This document shows, in pieces, positions 1 through 11,751 of a stretch of DNA of 64,000 bases. The notes beneath the pieces are model-generated. The model did not search any database and had not been told where the DNA came from. It saw only the letters and a program-made list of their open reading frames with translations. Source of the DNA: Fistularia commersonii (Eukaryota > Chordata > Actinopteri > Syngnathiformes > Fistulariidae); the NCBI GenBank assembly GCA_037954325.1, contig JBBMNZ010000070.1:248001-312000 (forward strand). The letters are read 5' to 3'. Every line of letters starts with the position of its first letter. Within the stretch, counting starts at the first letter, position 1. The translations under genes and the position numbers were made by a program.

Positions 1-3000
1 AACGCTTCAACTCGGTGAGATAAAGACTTTTTGAACGAATGGCTATATCTTTTTAACCTGTAATGGGATTACACTGAATTTGACATATATTGTGCAGAAT
101 CATGTCCTAAACAACATATATCAACAGAAAAAAAAAAAATTGGTGAAATTCTTTAGTTATTTCCAATCCAACTCAAACACGATTAAATTCGATAAGATAA
201 GCAGTATTTGACCTTATGACTATATCTTTTGAACTTGTAGCTGGATTACACTGAATATGACATATATTGTGTAGAATCATGTCCGAAACGACATATATCA
301 ACAGCAAAAACCAGCATATTGAAATTCATTAGTTATTTTCGCTCCAACTCAAAAACGATTCAACTCAGTGAGTTATGCTGATTTTGAACAAATGGCTATA
401 TCTTTTGAACTTGTGGTTGGATTACACTGAATTTGACATATATTGTGCAGAATCATGTCCTAAACAACATATTTCAACAGCAGAAACCAGCTTGATGAAA
501 TTCATTCGTTATTTCCACTCCTAATCAGAAACGTCTCAACTCGGTGAGATAATCACTTCTTAACGAATGGCTATATCTTTTAAACCTGTGATGGGATTAC
601 ACTGAAGTTGACATATATTGTGCAAAATCATGTCCTAAACAACATATATAAACAGCAGATACCAGCTTGATGAAATTCATCGGTTATTTAAACTCCGAAT
701 CAAATACGCTTCAACTCGGTGAGATAAGCACTTTTTGAACGAATGGCTATATCTTTTGAACTTGTGGCTGAATTACACTGAATTTGATATATATTGTGCA
801 GAATCATGTCCTAAAAATATATTTCAACAGCAGAAACCAGCTTGATGAAATTCATTAGTTATTTCCACTCCGAATCAAAAATGCTTCAACTCCGTGAGAT
901 AAGAACTTTTTGAACGAATGGCTATGTCTTTTGGACTTTGGAGGGGTTTTCATTGAATTTGACATATATTGTGCAGAATCATGTCCTAAACAACATATTT
1001 CAACAGCAGAAACCAGCTTGATGAAATTCATTAGTTTTTTCCACTCCTAATCGGAAACGTCTCAACTCGGTGAGATAAGCATTTTTTCACGAATGGCTAT
1101 ATCTTTTGAACCTGTGATGGGATTACACTGAAGTTGACATATATTGTGCAAAATCATGTCCTAAACAACATAAATCAACAGCAGAAACCAGCTTGATGAA
1201 ATCCATTAGTTATTTCCACTCCTAATCAAAGACGCTTCAACTCGGTGAGATAAGTCCTTTTTGAACGAATGGCTATATCTTTTGAACATGTAATGGGATA
1301 ACACTGAATATGACATATATTGTGCAGAATCATATCCTAAACAACATATTTCAACAGCAGAAACCAGCTTGATGAAATTCATTAGTTATTTCCATTCCGA
1401 ATCAAAAACGCTTCAACTCTGTGAGATAATCACTTTATGAACGAATGGCTATATCTTTTGAACTTGTAGCTGGATTGCACTGAATTTGACATATTTTTTT
1501 GCAGAATCATGTCCTGAACAACATATTTCAACAGCAGAAACCAGCTTGATGAAATTCATTAGTTTTTTCCACTCCGAATCAAAAACGCTTCAACTCGGTG
1601 AGATAAGTACTTTTTGAACGAATGGTTATATCTTTTGAACCTATGAAGGGATTACACTGAATTTGACTTATATTGTGCAGAATCACGTCCTAACCAACAT
1701 ATTTCAACAGCAACAACCAGCTTGATAAAATTCAAATGTTATTTCAACTCCTAATCAAAAACGCTTCAACCCGGTGAGATAAGTCCTTTTGAACGAATGG
1801 CTATATCTTTTGAACTTGTGAAGGGATTACACATAATTTGACATATATTGTGCAGAATCATGTCCTAAACAACAAATCTCAACAGTAGAAACCAACTTGA
1901 TGAAATCCATGAGTTATTTCCACTCCTAATCTAAAACGCTTCAACTCGGTGAGAAAAGCACTTTTTGAATGAATGGCTATATATTTTGATCCTGTAAATG
2001 GGTTACACTGAATTTTACATATATATTGCAGAATCTTGTGCTAAAGAACATATTTCAACAATAGAAACAAGCTTGATGAAATTCATTAGTTATTTCCACT
2101 CCGAATCAAATACGCTTCAACTCCGTGAGATAAGAAGTTTTTGCACGAATGGCTATATCTTTTGGACTTTGGAGGGGTTTTCACTGAATTTGACATATAT
2201 TGTGCAGAATCATGTTCTAAACAACATATTTCAACAGCAGAAACCAGATTGATGGAATTCATTAGTTATTTCCACTCCTAATCAGAAATGCTTCAACTCG
2301 GTGAGATAAGCACTTTTTGAACGAATGGCTATATCTTTTGAACTTGTAGCTGGATTACACTGAATTTGACATATATTGTGCAGAATCATTTCCTAAAAAA
2401 ATATTTCAAAAGCAGAAACCAGCATGATAAAATTCATTAGTTTTCCACTCCTAATCAAAAACGCTTCAACTAAGTGATATAAGCCCTTTTTGAACGAAAG
2501 GCTATATCTTTTAAACTTGGGCTAGATTACACTGAATTTGAAATATATTGTGCAGAATCATGTCCTACACAACATATATCAACAGCAACAACCAGCATAT
2601 TGATATTCATTAGTTATTTCCGCTCCAACTCAAAAACGCTTCAACTCGGTGAGTTATGCAGTTTTTGAACAAATGGCTATATCTTTTGAACTTGTGACTG
2701 GATTGCACTGAATTTGACATATATTGTGCAGAATCAAGTTCTAAACAACATATTTCAACAGCAGAAACCAGCTTGATGAAATTCATTAGTTATTTCCACT
2801 CCTAATCAGAAACGTCTCAACTCGGTGAGATAAGCACTTTTTAACGAAAGGCTATATCTTTGGAACCTGTGATGGGATTACACTTAAGTTGACATATATT
2901 GTGCAAAATCATGTCCTAAACAACATAAATCAACAGCAGAAACCAGCTTGATGAAATCCATTAGTTATTTCCACTCCTAATTAAAAACGCTTCAACTCGG

Positions 3001-4138
3001 TTAGATAAGTCCTTTTTGAACGAATGGCTATATCTTTTGAACATGTTATGGGATCACACTGAATATGACACATATGTGCAGAATCATATCCTAAACAACA
3101 TATTTCAACAGCAGAAACCAGGTTGATGAAATTCAAAAGTTATTTCCACTCCTAATCAAAAACGCTTCAACTCCGTGAGATAAGCACTTTTTGAACGAAA
3201 GGCTATATCTTTTGATCTTGACGCTGGATTACACTGAATTTGACCTATTTTGTGTAGAATCAAGTCCTGAACAATATATTTCAACAGCAGAAACCAGCTT
3301 GATGAAATTCATTAGTTTTTTCCACTCCTAATAAAAAAAGGTTCAACTCGTTGAGATAAGCACTTTTTAACGAAAGGCTATATCTTTTGAACCTGTGATG
3401 GGATTACACTTAAGTTGACATATATTGTGCAAAATCATGTCCTAAACAACATAAATCAACAGCAGAAACCAGCTTGATGAAATCCATTAGTTATTTCCAC
3501 TCCGAATCAAAAATGCTTCAACTCTGTGAGATAATAACTTTTTGAACGAATGGTTATATCTTTTGAACCTATGAAGGGATTACACGGAATTTGACAAATA
3601 TTGTGCAGAATCATGTCCTAAACAACATATTTCAACAGCAGAAACCAGCTTGATGAAATTCAAATGTTATTTCCACTACTAATCAAAAACGCTTCAACTC
3701 GGTGAGATAAGTACTTTTTGAACGAATGGCTATATCTTTTGAACTTGTGAAGGGATTACACTGAATTTGACATATATTGTGCAGAATCATGTCCTAAACA
3801 ACAAATCTCAACAGTAGAAAACAACTTGATGAAATCCATTAGTTATTTCCACTCCTAATCTAAAATACTTCAACTCGGTGAGAAAAAAGCACTTTTTGAA
3901 TGAATGGCCATATATTTTGATCCTGTAGCTGGGTTACACTGAATTTGACATATATATTCCAGAATCATGTGCGAAAGAACATATTTCAACAGTAGAAACA
4001 GGTTTGGTGAAATTAATTAGTTATTTCCATTCCGAATCAAAAACACTTCAACTCGTTGAGATAAGTACTTTTTGAACGAATGGCTATATCTTTTAAACTT
4101 GTAGCTGGATTACACTGACTTTGATATATATTGTGCAG
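1..4138. repeat. Large block duplication D1, left copy (family A)
   Basis: This stretch recurs at 5099 with an offset of 5098 bp (29 monomers). Over the first 2.8 kb I found only about four substitutions, for example at 54/5152, 890/5988 and 2135/7233. The block contains marker monomers with GGACTTTGGAGGGG near 930 and 2165, which are 7 monomers apart. It has a monomer with a run of 12 A near 127-139. Its left end lies outside the window. Similarity to the second copy stops near 4138, inside a monomer. Confidence 0.93.
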
Positions 4139-5098
4139 AATCATGTCCTAAACAACATATTTAAACAGCAGAAACCAGCTTGATGAAATTCATTACTCAT
4201 TTCCAATCAAAATCAAAAACGATTCAACTCAGTGAGATAAGCACTTTTTGCACGTATGGCTATATCTTTTAAATTTATAGCTGGATTACACTGAATTTGA
4301 CAAATATTGAGCAGAATCATGTCCTAAACAACATATATCAACAGCAAAAAATAGCAAATTGAAATTCATTAGTATTTCCACTCCAACTCAAAAACGCTTC
4401 AACTCGGTGAGATAAGCAGTTTTTGAACAAATGGCTATATCTTTTGATCTTCTCGCTGGATTACACTGAATTTGACATAATTTGTGCTGAATCATGTCCT
4501 ATACAACATATTTCAACAGCAGAAACCAGCTTGATGAAATTCATTAGTCATTTCCACTCATAATCAAAAACGCTTCAACCCTATAAGATAAAAACTTTTT
4601 GAACTAATGGTTATATCTTTTGAACATGTGATGGGATTACGCTGAATTTGACATATATTGTGCAAAATCATGTCCTAAACAACATATTTCAACAGCAGAA
4701 ATCAGCTTGATGAAATTCATTAGTTATTTCCAATCCGAATCAAAAACGCTTCAACTCGGTGAGATAAGCACTTTTTGCACGAATGGCTATATCTTTTGAT
4801 CTTGTTGCTGGATTACACTGAATTTTACATTTTTTTTTGCAGAATCATGTCCTATACAACATATTTAAACAGCAGAAACCAACTTGATGAAATTCATTAG
4901 TTATTTCCACTCCAACTCAAAAACGATTTAACTCGGTAAGATATAGCACTTTTTGACCTTAAGGCTATATCTTTTGAACTTGTGGCTGGATTACACTGAA
5001 TTTGACATATATTGTGCAAAATCATGTCCTAAACAACATATCTCAACAGCAGAAGCCAGCTTGATGAAATTCATTAGTTATTTCCACTCCTAATCAAA
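4139..5098. repeat. Isolated, diverged fragment of the 7-monomer higher-order repeat
   Basis: From the point where D1 similarity ends, the monomers match types found in the HOR-7 array 15-24 kb further right: the tail of m4 (CATTACTCATTTCC near 4195), m5 at 4221, m6 at 4396, m7 at 4572, m3 with its T9 run at 4748, and an m4-like monomer at 4925. Types m1 and m2 are missing between m7 and m3. The copy is more diverged than the copies in the main array. It is likely a displaced or ancestral segment of HOR-7. Confidence 0.75.
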
Positions 5099-8000
5099 AA
5101 CGCTTCAACTCGGTGAGATAAAGACTTTTTGAACGAATGGCTATATCTTTTTAACTTGTAATGGGATTACACTGAATTTGACATATATTGTGCAGAATCA
5201 TGTCCTAAACAACATATATCAACAGAAAAAAAAAAAATTGGTGAAATTCTTTAGTTATTTCCAATCCAACTCAAACACGATTAAATTCGATAAGATAAGC
5301 AGTATTTGACCTTATGACTATATCTTTTGAACTTGTAGCTGGATTACACTGAATATGACATATATTGTGTAGAATCATGTCCGAAACGACATATATCAAC
5401 AGCAAAAACCAGCATATTGAAATTCATTAGTTATTTTCGCTCCAACTCAAAAACGATTCAACTCAGTGAGTTATGCTGATTTTGAACAAATGGCTATATC
5501 TTTTGAACTTGTGGTTGGATTACACTGAATTTGACATATATTGTGCAGAATCATGTCCTAAACAACATATTTCAACAGCAGAAACCAGCTTGATGAAATT
5601 CATTCGTTATTTCCACTCCTAATCAGAAACGTCTCAACTCGGTGAGATAATCACTTCTTAACGAATGGCTATATCTTTTAAACCTGTGATGGGATTACAC
5701 TGAAGTTGACATATATTGTGCAAAATCATGTCCTAAACAACATATATAAACAGCAGATACCAGCTTGATGAAATTCATCGGTTATTTAAACTCCGAATCA
5801 AATACGCTTCAACTCGGTGAGATAAGCACTTTTTGAACGAATGGCTATATCTTTTGAACTTGTGGCTGAATTACACTGAATTTGATATATATTGTGCAGA
5901 ATCATGTCCTAAAAATATATTTCAACAGCAGAAACCAGCTTGATGAAATTCATTAGTTATTTCCACTCCGAATCAAAAATGCTTCACCTCCGTGAGATAA
6001 GAACTTTTTGAACGAATGGCTATGTCTTTTGGACTTTGGAGGGGTTTTCATTGAATTTGACATATATTGTGCAGAATCATGTCCTAAACAACATATTTCA
6101 ACAGCAGAAACCAGCTTGATGAAATTCATTAGTTTTTTCCACTCCTAATCGGAAACGTCTCAACTCGGTGAGATAAGCATTTTTTCACGAATGGCTATAT
6201 CTTTTGAACCTGTGATGGGATTACACTGAAGTTGACATATATTGTGCAAAATCATGTCCTAAACAACATAAATCAACAGCAGAAACCAGCTTGATGAAAT
6301 CCATTAGTTATTTCCACTCCTAATCAAAGACGCTTCAACTCGGTGAGATAAGTCCTTTTTGAACGAATGGCTATATCTTTTGAACATGTAATGGGATAAC
6401 ACTGAATATGACATATATTGTGCAGAATCATATCCTAAACAACATATTTCAACAGCAGAAACCAGCTTGATGAAATTCATTAGTTATTTCCATTCCGAAT
6501 CAAAAACGCTTCAACTCTGTGAGATAATCACTTTATGAACGAATGGCTATATCTTTTGAACTTGTAGCTGGATTGCACTGAATTTGACATATTTTTTTGC
6601 AGAATCATGTCCTGAACAACATATTTCAACAGCAGAAACCAGCTTGATGAAATTCATTAGTTTTTTCCACTCCGAATCAAAAACGCTTCAACTCGGTGAG
6701 ATAAGTACTTTTTGAACGAATGGTTATATCTTTTGAACCTATGAAGGGATTACACTGAATTTGACTTATATTGTGCAGAATCACGTCCTAACCAACATAT
6801 TTCAACAGCAACAACCAGCTTGATAAAATTCAAATGTTATTTCAACTCCTAATCAAAAACGCTTCAACCCGGTGAGATAAGTCCTTTTGAACGAATGGCT
6901 ATATCTTTTGAACTTGTGAAGGGATTACACATAATTTGACATATATTGTGCAGAATCATGTCCTAAACAACAAATCTCAACAGTAGAAACCAACTTGATG
7001 AAATCCATGAGTTATTTCCACTCCTAATCTAAAACGCTTCAACTCGGTGAGAAAAGCACTTTTTGAATGAATGGCTATATATTTTGATCCTGTAAATGGG
7101 TTACACTGAATTTTACATATATATTGCAGAATCTTGTGCTAAAGAACATATTTCAACAATAGAAACAAGCTTGATGAAATTCATTAGTTATTTCCACTCC
7201 GAATCAAATACGCTTCAACTCCGTGAGATAAGAACTTTTTGCACGAATGGCTATATCTTTTGGACTTTGGAGGGGTTTTCACTGAATTTGACATATATTG
7301 TGCAGAATCATGTTCTAAACAACATATTTCAACAGCAGAAACCAGATTGATGGAATTCATTAGTTATTTCCACTCCTAATCAGAAATGCTTCAACTCGGT
7401 GAGATAAGCACTTTTTGAACGAATGGCTATATCTTTTGAACTTGTAGCTGGATTACACTGAATTTGACATATATTGTGCAGAATCATTTCCTAAAAAAAT
7501 ATTTCAAAAGCAGAAACCAGCATGATAAAATTCATTAGTTTTCCACTCCTAATCAAAAACGCTTCAACTAAGTGATATAAGCCCTTTTTGAACGAAAGGC
7601 TATATCTTTTAAACTTGGGCTAGATTACACTGAATTTGAAATATATTGTGCAGAATCATGTCCTACACAACATATATCAACAGCAACAACCAGCATATTG
7701 ATATTCATTAGTTATTTCCGCTCCAACTCAAAAACGCTTCAACTCAGTGAGTTATGCAGTTTTTGAACAAATGGCTATATCTTTTGAACTTGTGACTGGA
7801 TTGCACTGAATTTGACATATATTGTGCAGAATCAAGTTCTAAACAACATATTTCAACAGCAGAAACCAGCTTGATGAAATTCATTAGTTATTTCCACTCC
7901 TAATCAGAAACGTCTCAACTCGGTGAGATAAGCACTTTTTAACGAAAGGCTATATCATTTGAACCTAAGATGGGATTACACTTAAGTTGACATATATTGT

Positions 8001-8710
8001 GCAAAATCATGTCCTAAACAACATAAATCAACAGCAGAAACCAGCTTGATGAAATCCATTAGTTATTTCCACTCCGAATCAAAAATGCTTCAACTCTGTG
8101 AGATAATAACTTTTTGAACGAATGGTTATATCTTTTGAACCTATGAAGGGATTACACGGAATTTGACAAATATTGTGCAGAATCATGTCCTAAACAACAT
8201 ATTTCAACAGCAGAAACCAGCTTGATGAAATTCAAATGTTATTTCCACTACTAATCAAAAACGCTTCAACTCGGTGAGATAAGTACTTTTTGAACGAATG
8301 GCTATATCTTTTGAACTTGTGAAGGGATTACACTGAATTTGACATATATTGTGCAGAATCATGTCCTAAACAACAAATCTCAACAGTAGAAAACAACTTG
8401 ATGAAATCCATTAGTTATTTCCACTCCTAATCTAAAATACTTCAACTCGGTGAGAAAAAAGCACTTTTTGAATGAATGGCCATATATTTTGATCCTGTAG
8501 CTGGGTTACACTGAATTTGACATATATATTCCAGAATCATGTGCGAAAGAACATATTTCAACAGTAGAAACAGGTTTGGTGAAATTAATTAGTTATTTCC
8601 ATTCCGAATCAAAAACACTTCAACTCGTTGAGATAAGTACTTTTTGAACGAATGGCTATATCTTTTAAACTTGTAGCTGGATTACACTGACTTTGATATA
8701 TATTGTGCAG
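5099..8710. repeat. Large block duplication D1, right copy, with a 3-monomer deletion
   Basis: It matches 1-4138 at an offset of 5098 up to about 7960, then at an offset of 4572. The change of 526 bp equals three monomers. They correspond to about 2870-3400 of the left copy, which the right copy lacks. After that the match continues, for example the ATAATAAC marker at 3531 and 8103, until about 8710. There the left copy goes on into HOR-7-like monomers while this copy goes on into the D2 block. 8711-8770 is part of a bridging monomer. Confidence 0.92.
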
Positions 8711-8770
8711 GATCATGTCCTAAAAAAATATTTCAACAGCAGAAACCATCATGATAAAATTCATTAGTTT

Positions 8771-11714
8771 TCCACTCCTAATCAAAAACGCTTCAACTCC
8801 GTGAGAAAAGAACTTTTTGAACGAATGGCTATGTCTTTTGGACTTTGGAGGGGTTTTCACTGAATTTGACATATATTGTGCAGAATCATGTCCTAAACAA
8901 CATATTTCAACAGCAGAAACCAGCTTGATGGAATTCATTAGTTATTTCCTCTCCTAATCAGAAATGCTTCAACTCGGTGAGATAAGCACTTTTTGCACGA
9001 ATGGCTATATCTTTTGATCTTGTCGCTGGATTATACTGAATTTGACATATTTTGTGCAGATTATTGTCCTGAACAACATATTTCAACAGCAGAAACCAGC
9101 TTGATGAAATTCATTAGTTATTTCCACTCCGAATCAATTACGCTTCAACTTGGTGAGATAGCACTTTTTGAACGAATGGCTATATCTTTTGAACTTGTGG
9201 CTGGATTAAACTGAATTTGACATATATTGTGCAAAATCATGTCCTAAAAAAATATTTCTACAGCAGAAACCACCATGATAAAATTCATTAGTTTTCCACT
9301 CCTAATAGAAAACGTTTCAACTCAGTGATATAAGCCCTTTTTGAACGAAAGGCTATATCTTTTGAACTTGGGCTAGATTACACTGAATTTGAAATATATT
9401 TTGCAGAATCATGTCTTAAACAACATATATCAACAGCAACAACCAGCATATTGATATTAATTAGTTATTTCCGCTCCAACTCAAAAACGCTTCAATTCGG
9501 TGATTTATGCAGTTTTTGAACAAATGGCTATATCTTTTGAATTTGTAGCTGGATTGCACTGAATTTGACATATATTTTGCAGAATCAGGTCCTGAACAAC
9601 ATATTTCAACAGCAGAAACCAGCTTGATGAAATTCATTAGTTATTTCCACTCCGAATCAAAAACGCTTCAACTCGGTGATATAAGTCCTTTTTGAACGAA
9701 TGGTTATATCATTTGAACCTAAGAAGGGATTACACTGAATTTGACATATATTGTGCAGAATCATGTCCTAAACAACATATTTCAACAGCAGAAACCAGCT
9801 TGATGAAATTCAAATGTTATTTCCACTCCTAATCAAAAATGCTTCAACTCGGTGAGATAAGTACTTTTTGAACGAATGGCTATATCTTTTGAACTTGTGA
9901 AGGGATTACACTGAATTTGACATATATTGTGCAGAATCATGTCCTAAACAACATATGTCAACAGCAGAAACCAGCTTAATGAAATTCAAATGTTATTTCC
10001 ACTCCTAATCAAAAATGCTTCAACTCGGTGAGATAAGTAGTTTTTGAACGAATGGCTATATCTTTTGAACTTGTGAAGGGATTACACTGAATTTGACATA
10101 TATTGTGCAGAATCATGTCCTAAACAACAAATCTCAACAGTAGAAAAACTTGATGAAATCCATTAGTTATTTCCACTCCTAATCTAAAACGCTTCAACTC
10201 GGTGAGAAAAGCACTTTTTGAATGAATGGCTATATATTTTGATCCTGTAGCTGGGTTACACTGAATTTGACATATATTGTGCAGAATCATGTGCTAAAGA
10301 ACATATTTCAACAGTAGAAACCAGCTTGATGAAATTCATTAGTTATTTCCACTCCGAATCAAATGTGCTTCAACTCGGTGAGATAAGCACTTTTTGAACG
10401 AATGGCTATATCTTTTAAACTTGTAGCTGGATTACACTGACTTTGATATATATTGTGCAGGATCATGTCCTAAAAAAATATTTCAACAGCAGAAACCAGT
10501 ATGATAAAATTCATGAGTTTTCCACTCCGAATCAAAAACGCTGCAACTCAGTGATATAAGCCATTTTTGAACGAAAGGCTATATCTTTTGAACTTGTAGC
10601 TGGATTGCACTGAATTGTACATATATTGTGCAGAATCATGTTCCAAACAACATATTTCAACAGCAGAAACCAGCTTGATGAAATCCATGAGTTATTTCCA
10701 CTCCTAATCAGAAACGCTTCAACTCGATGAGTAAAGTCCTTTTTGAACGAATGGCCTTATCTTTTGAACCTGTAATGGGATCACACTGAATTTGTCATAT
10801 ATTGTGCAGAATCATATCCTAAACAACATATTTCAACAGCAGGCACCAGCTTGATGAAATCCATAAGTTATTTCCACTCCTAATCAAAAACGCTTCAACT
10901 CCCTGAGATAAGCACTTTTTGAACAAAAGGCTATAACTTTTGATCTTGACGCTGGATTAGACTGAATATGAAATATTTTGTGTAGAATCATGTCCTAAAG
11001 AACAAGTTTCAACGGTAAAAACCAGCTTGATGGAATCCATTAGTTATTCCCACTCCAAATCAAAAACGCTTCAACTCGGTGAGAAAAGTCCTTTTTGAAC
11101 GAATGGCTATATATTTTGATCCTGTATCTGGGTTTCACTTAATTTGACATATATATTTCAGAATCATGTCCTAAAGAACGTATTTCAACAGTAGAAACAA
11201 GCATGATGAAATTCATTAGTTATTTCCACTCCAACTCAAAAACGATTTAACTCGGTAAGATAATCAGTTTTTGACCTTGTGGCAATATCTTTTGAACTTG
11301 TTGCTGGATTACACTGAATTTGACATATATTGTGCAGAATCATGTCCTAAAAAACATATATAGACAGAAAAAAACAACTTGGTTAAATTCATTAGTTATT
11401 TCCACTCTTAATCAAAAACGCTTCAACTCGGTGAGATAAATACTTTTTGAACGAATGGCTATATCTTTTGAACTTGTAGCTGGATTCGCTGAATTTGACA
11501 TATATTGTACAGAATCATGTCCTAAACAACATATTTCAACAGCAGAAACCAGCTTGATGAAATTCATTAGTTATTTCCACTCCCAATCAGAAACGCTTCA
11601 ACATGGTCAGATAAGCACTTTTTGAACGAATGGCTATATCTTTTGGTCTTTTGATGGGATTTTTCTGAATACGTCATATGTTGTGCAGAATCATATCCTG
11701 AAAAACATATTTCA
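8771..11714. repeat. Block duplication D2, left copy (family A)
   Basis: This segment of about 17 monomers recurs at 11752 with an initial offset of 2981 bp. Landmarks shared with the second copy include the GGACTTTGGAGGGG monomer near 8840, a monomer with CTTGTCGCTGGATTATACTG near 9020, and a T-rich monomer with TTTTGGTCTTTTGATGGG at 11641. Differences over the first kilobases are few, for example CCTGAACAAC against CCTAAACAAC at 9068/12049. 11715-11751 bridges to the second copy within a single monomer, so the two are in direct tandem. Confidence 0.9.
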
Positions 11715-11751
11715 ACAGTAGAAACCAGCTTGATGAAATCCATTAGTTATT

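Noticed and set aside
21..36. Possible CENP-B box on the minus strand of family-A monomers (pattern TTCG-N4-A-N2-CGGG)
   Set aside because: The complement of GCACTTTTTGAACGAA gives TTCG and the central A but AGTG in place of CGGG, so 7 of 9 core bases match; family B has only 6. Too weak to claim without binding data.
41..50. TATA-like TATATCTTTT in almost every monomer
   Set aside because: It is part of the repeat in an AT-rich background, with no gene downstream and no other promoter element.
1998..2252. Open frame of 84 codons in family A, repeated at 7096-7350, and similar 61-73 codon frames at 8720, 8993, 11974, 15098, 27791, 33031, 33796 and 35744
   Set aside because: They are translations of ordinary satellite monomers. 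A 176-bp period shifts the frame at each monomer, and the same monomers elsewhere carry stops. There is no start context, domain or separate codon pattern.
3346..3357. Pol III B-box-like string GGTTCAACTCG, also near 17179
   Set aside because: It is a single-base variant of the common monomer head GCTTCAACTCG. I found no A box upstream at the right distance, so neither a tRNA nor a SINE origin is supported.
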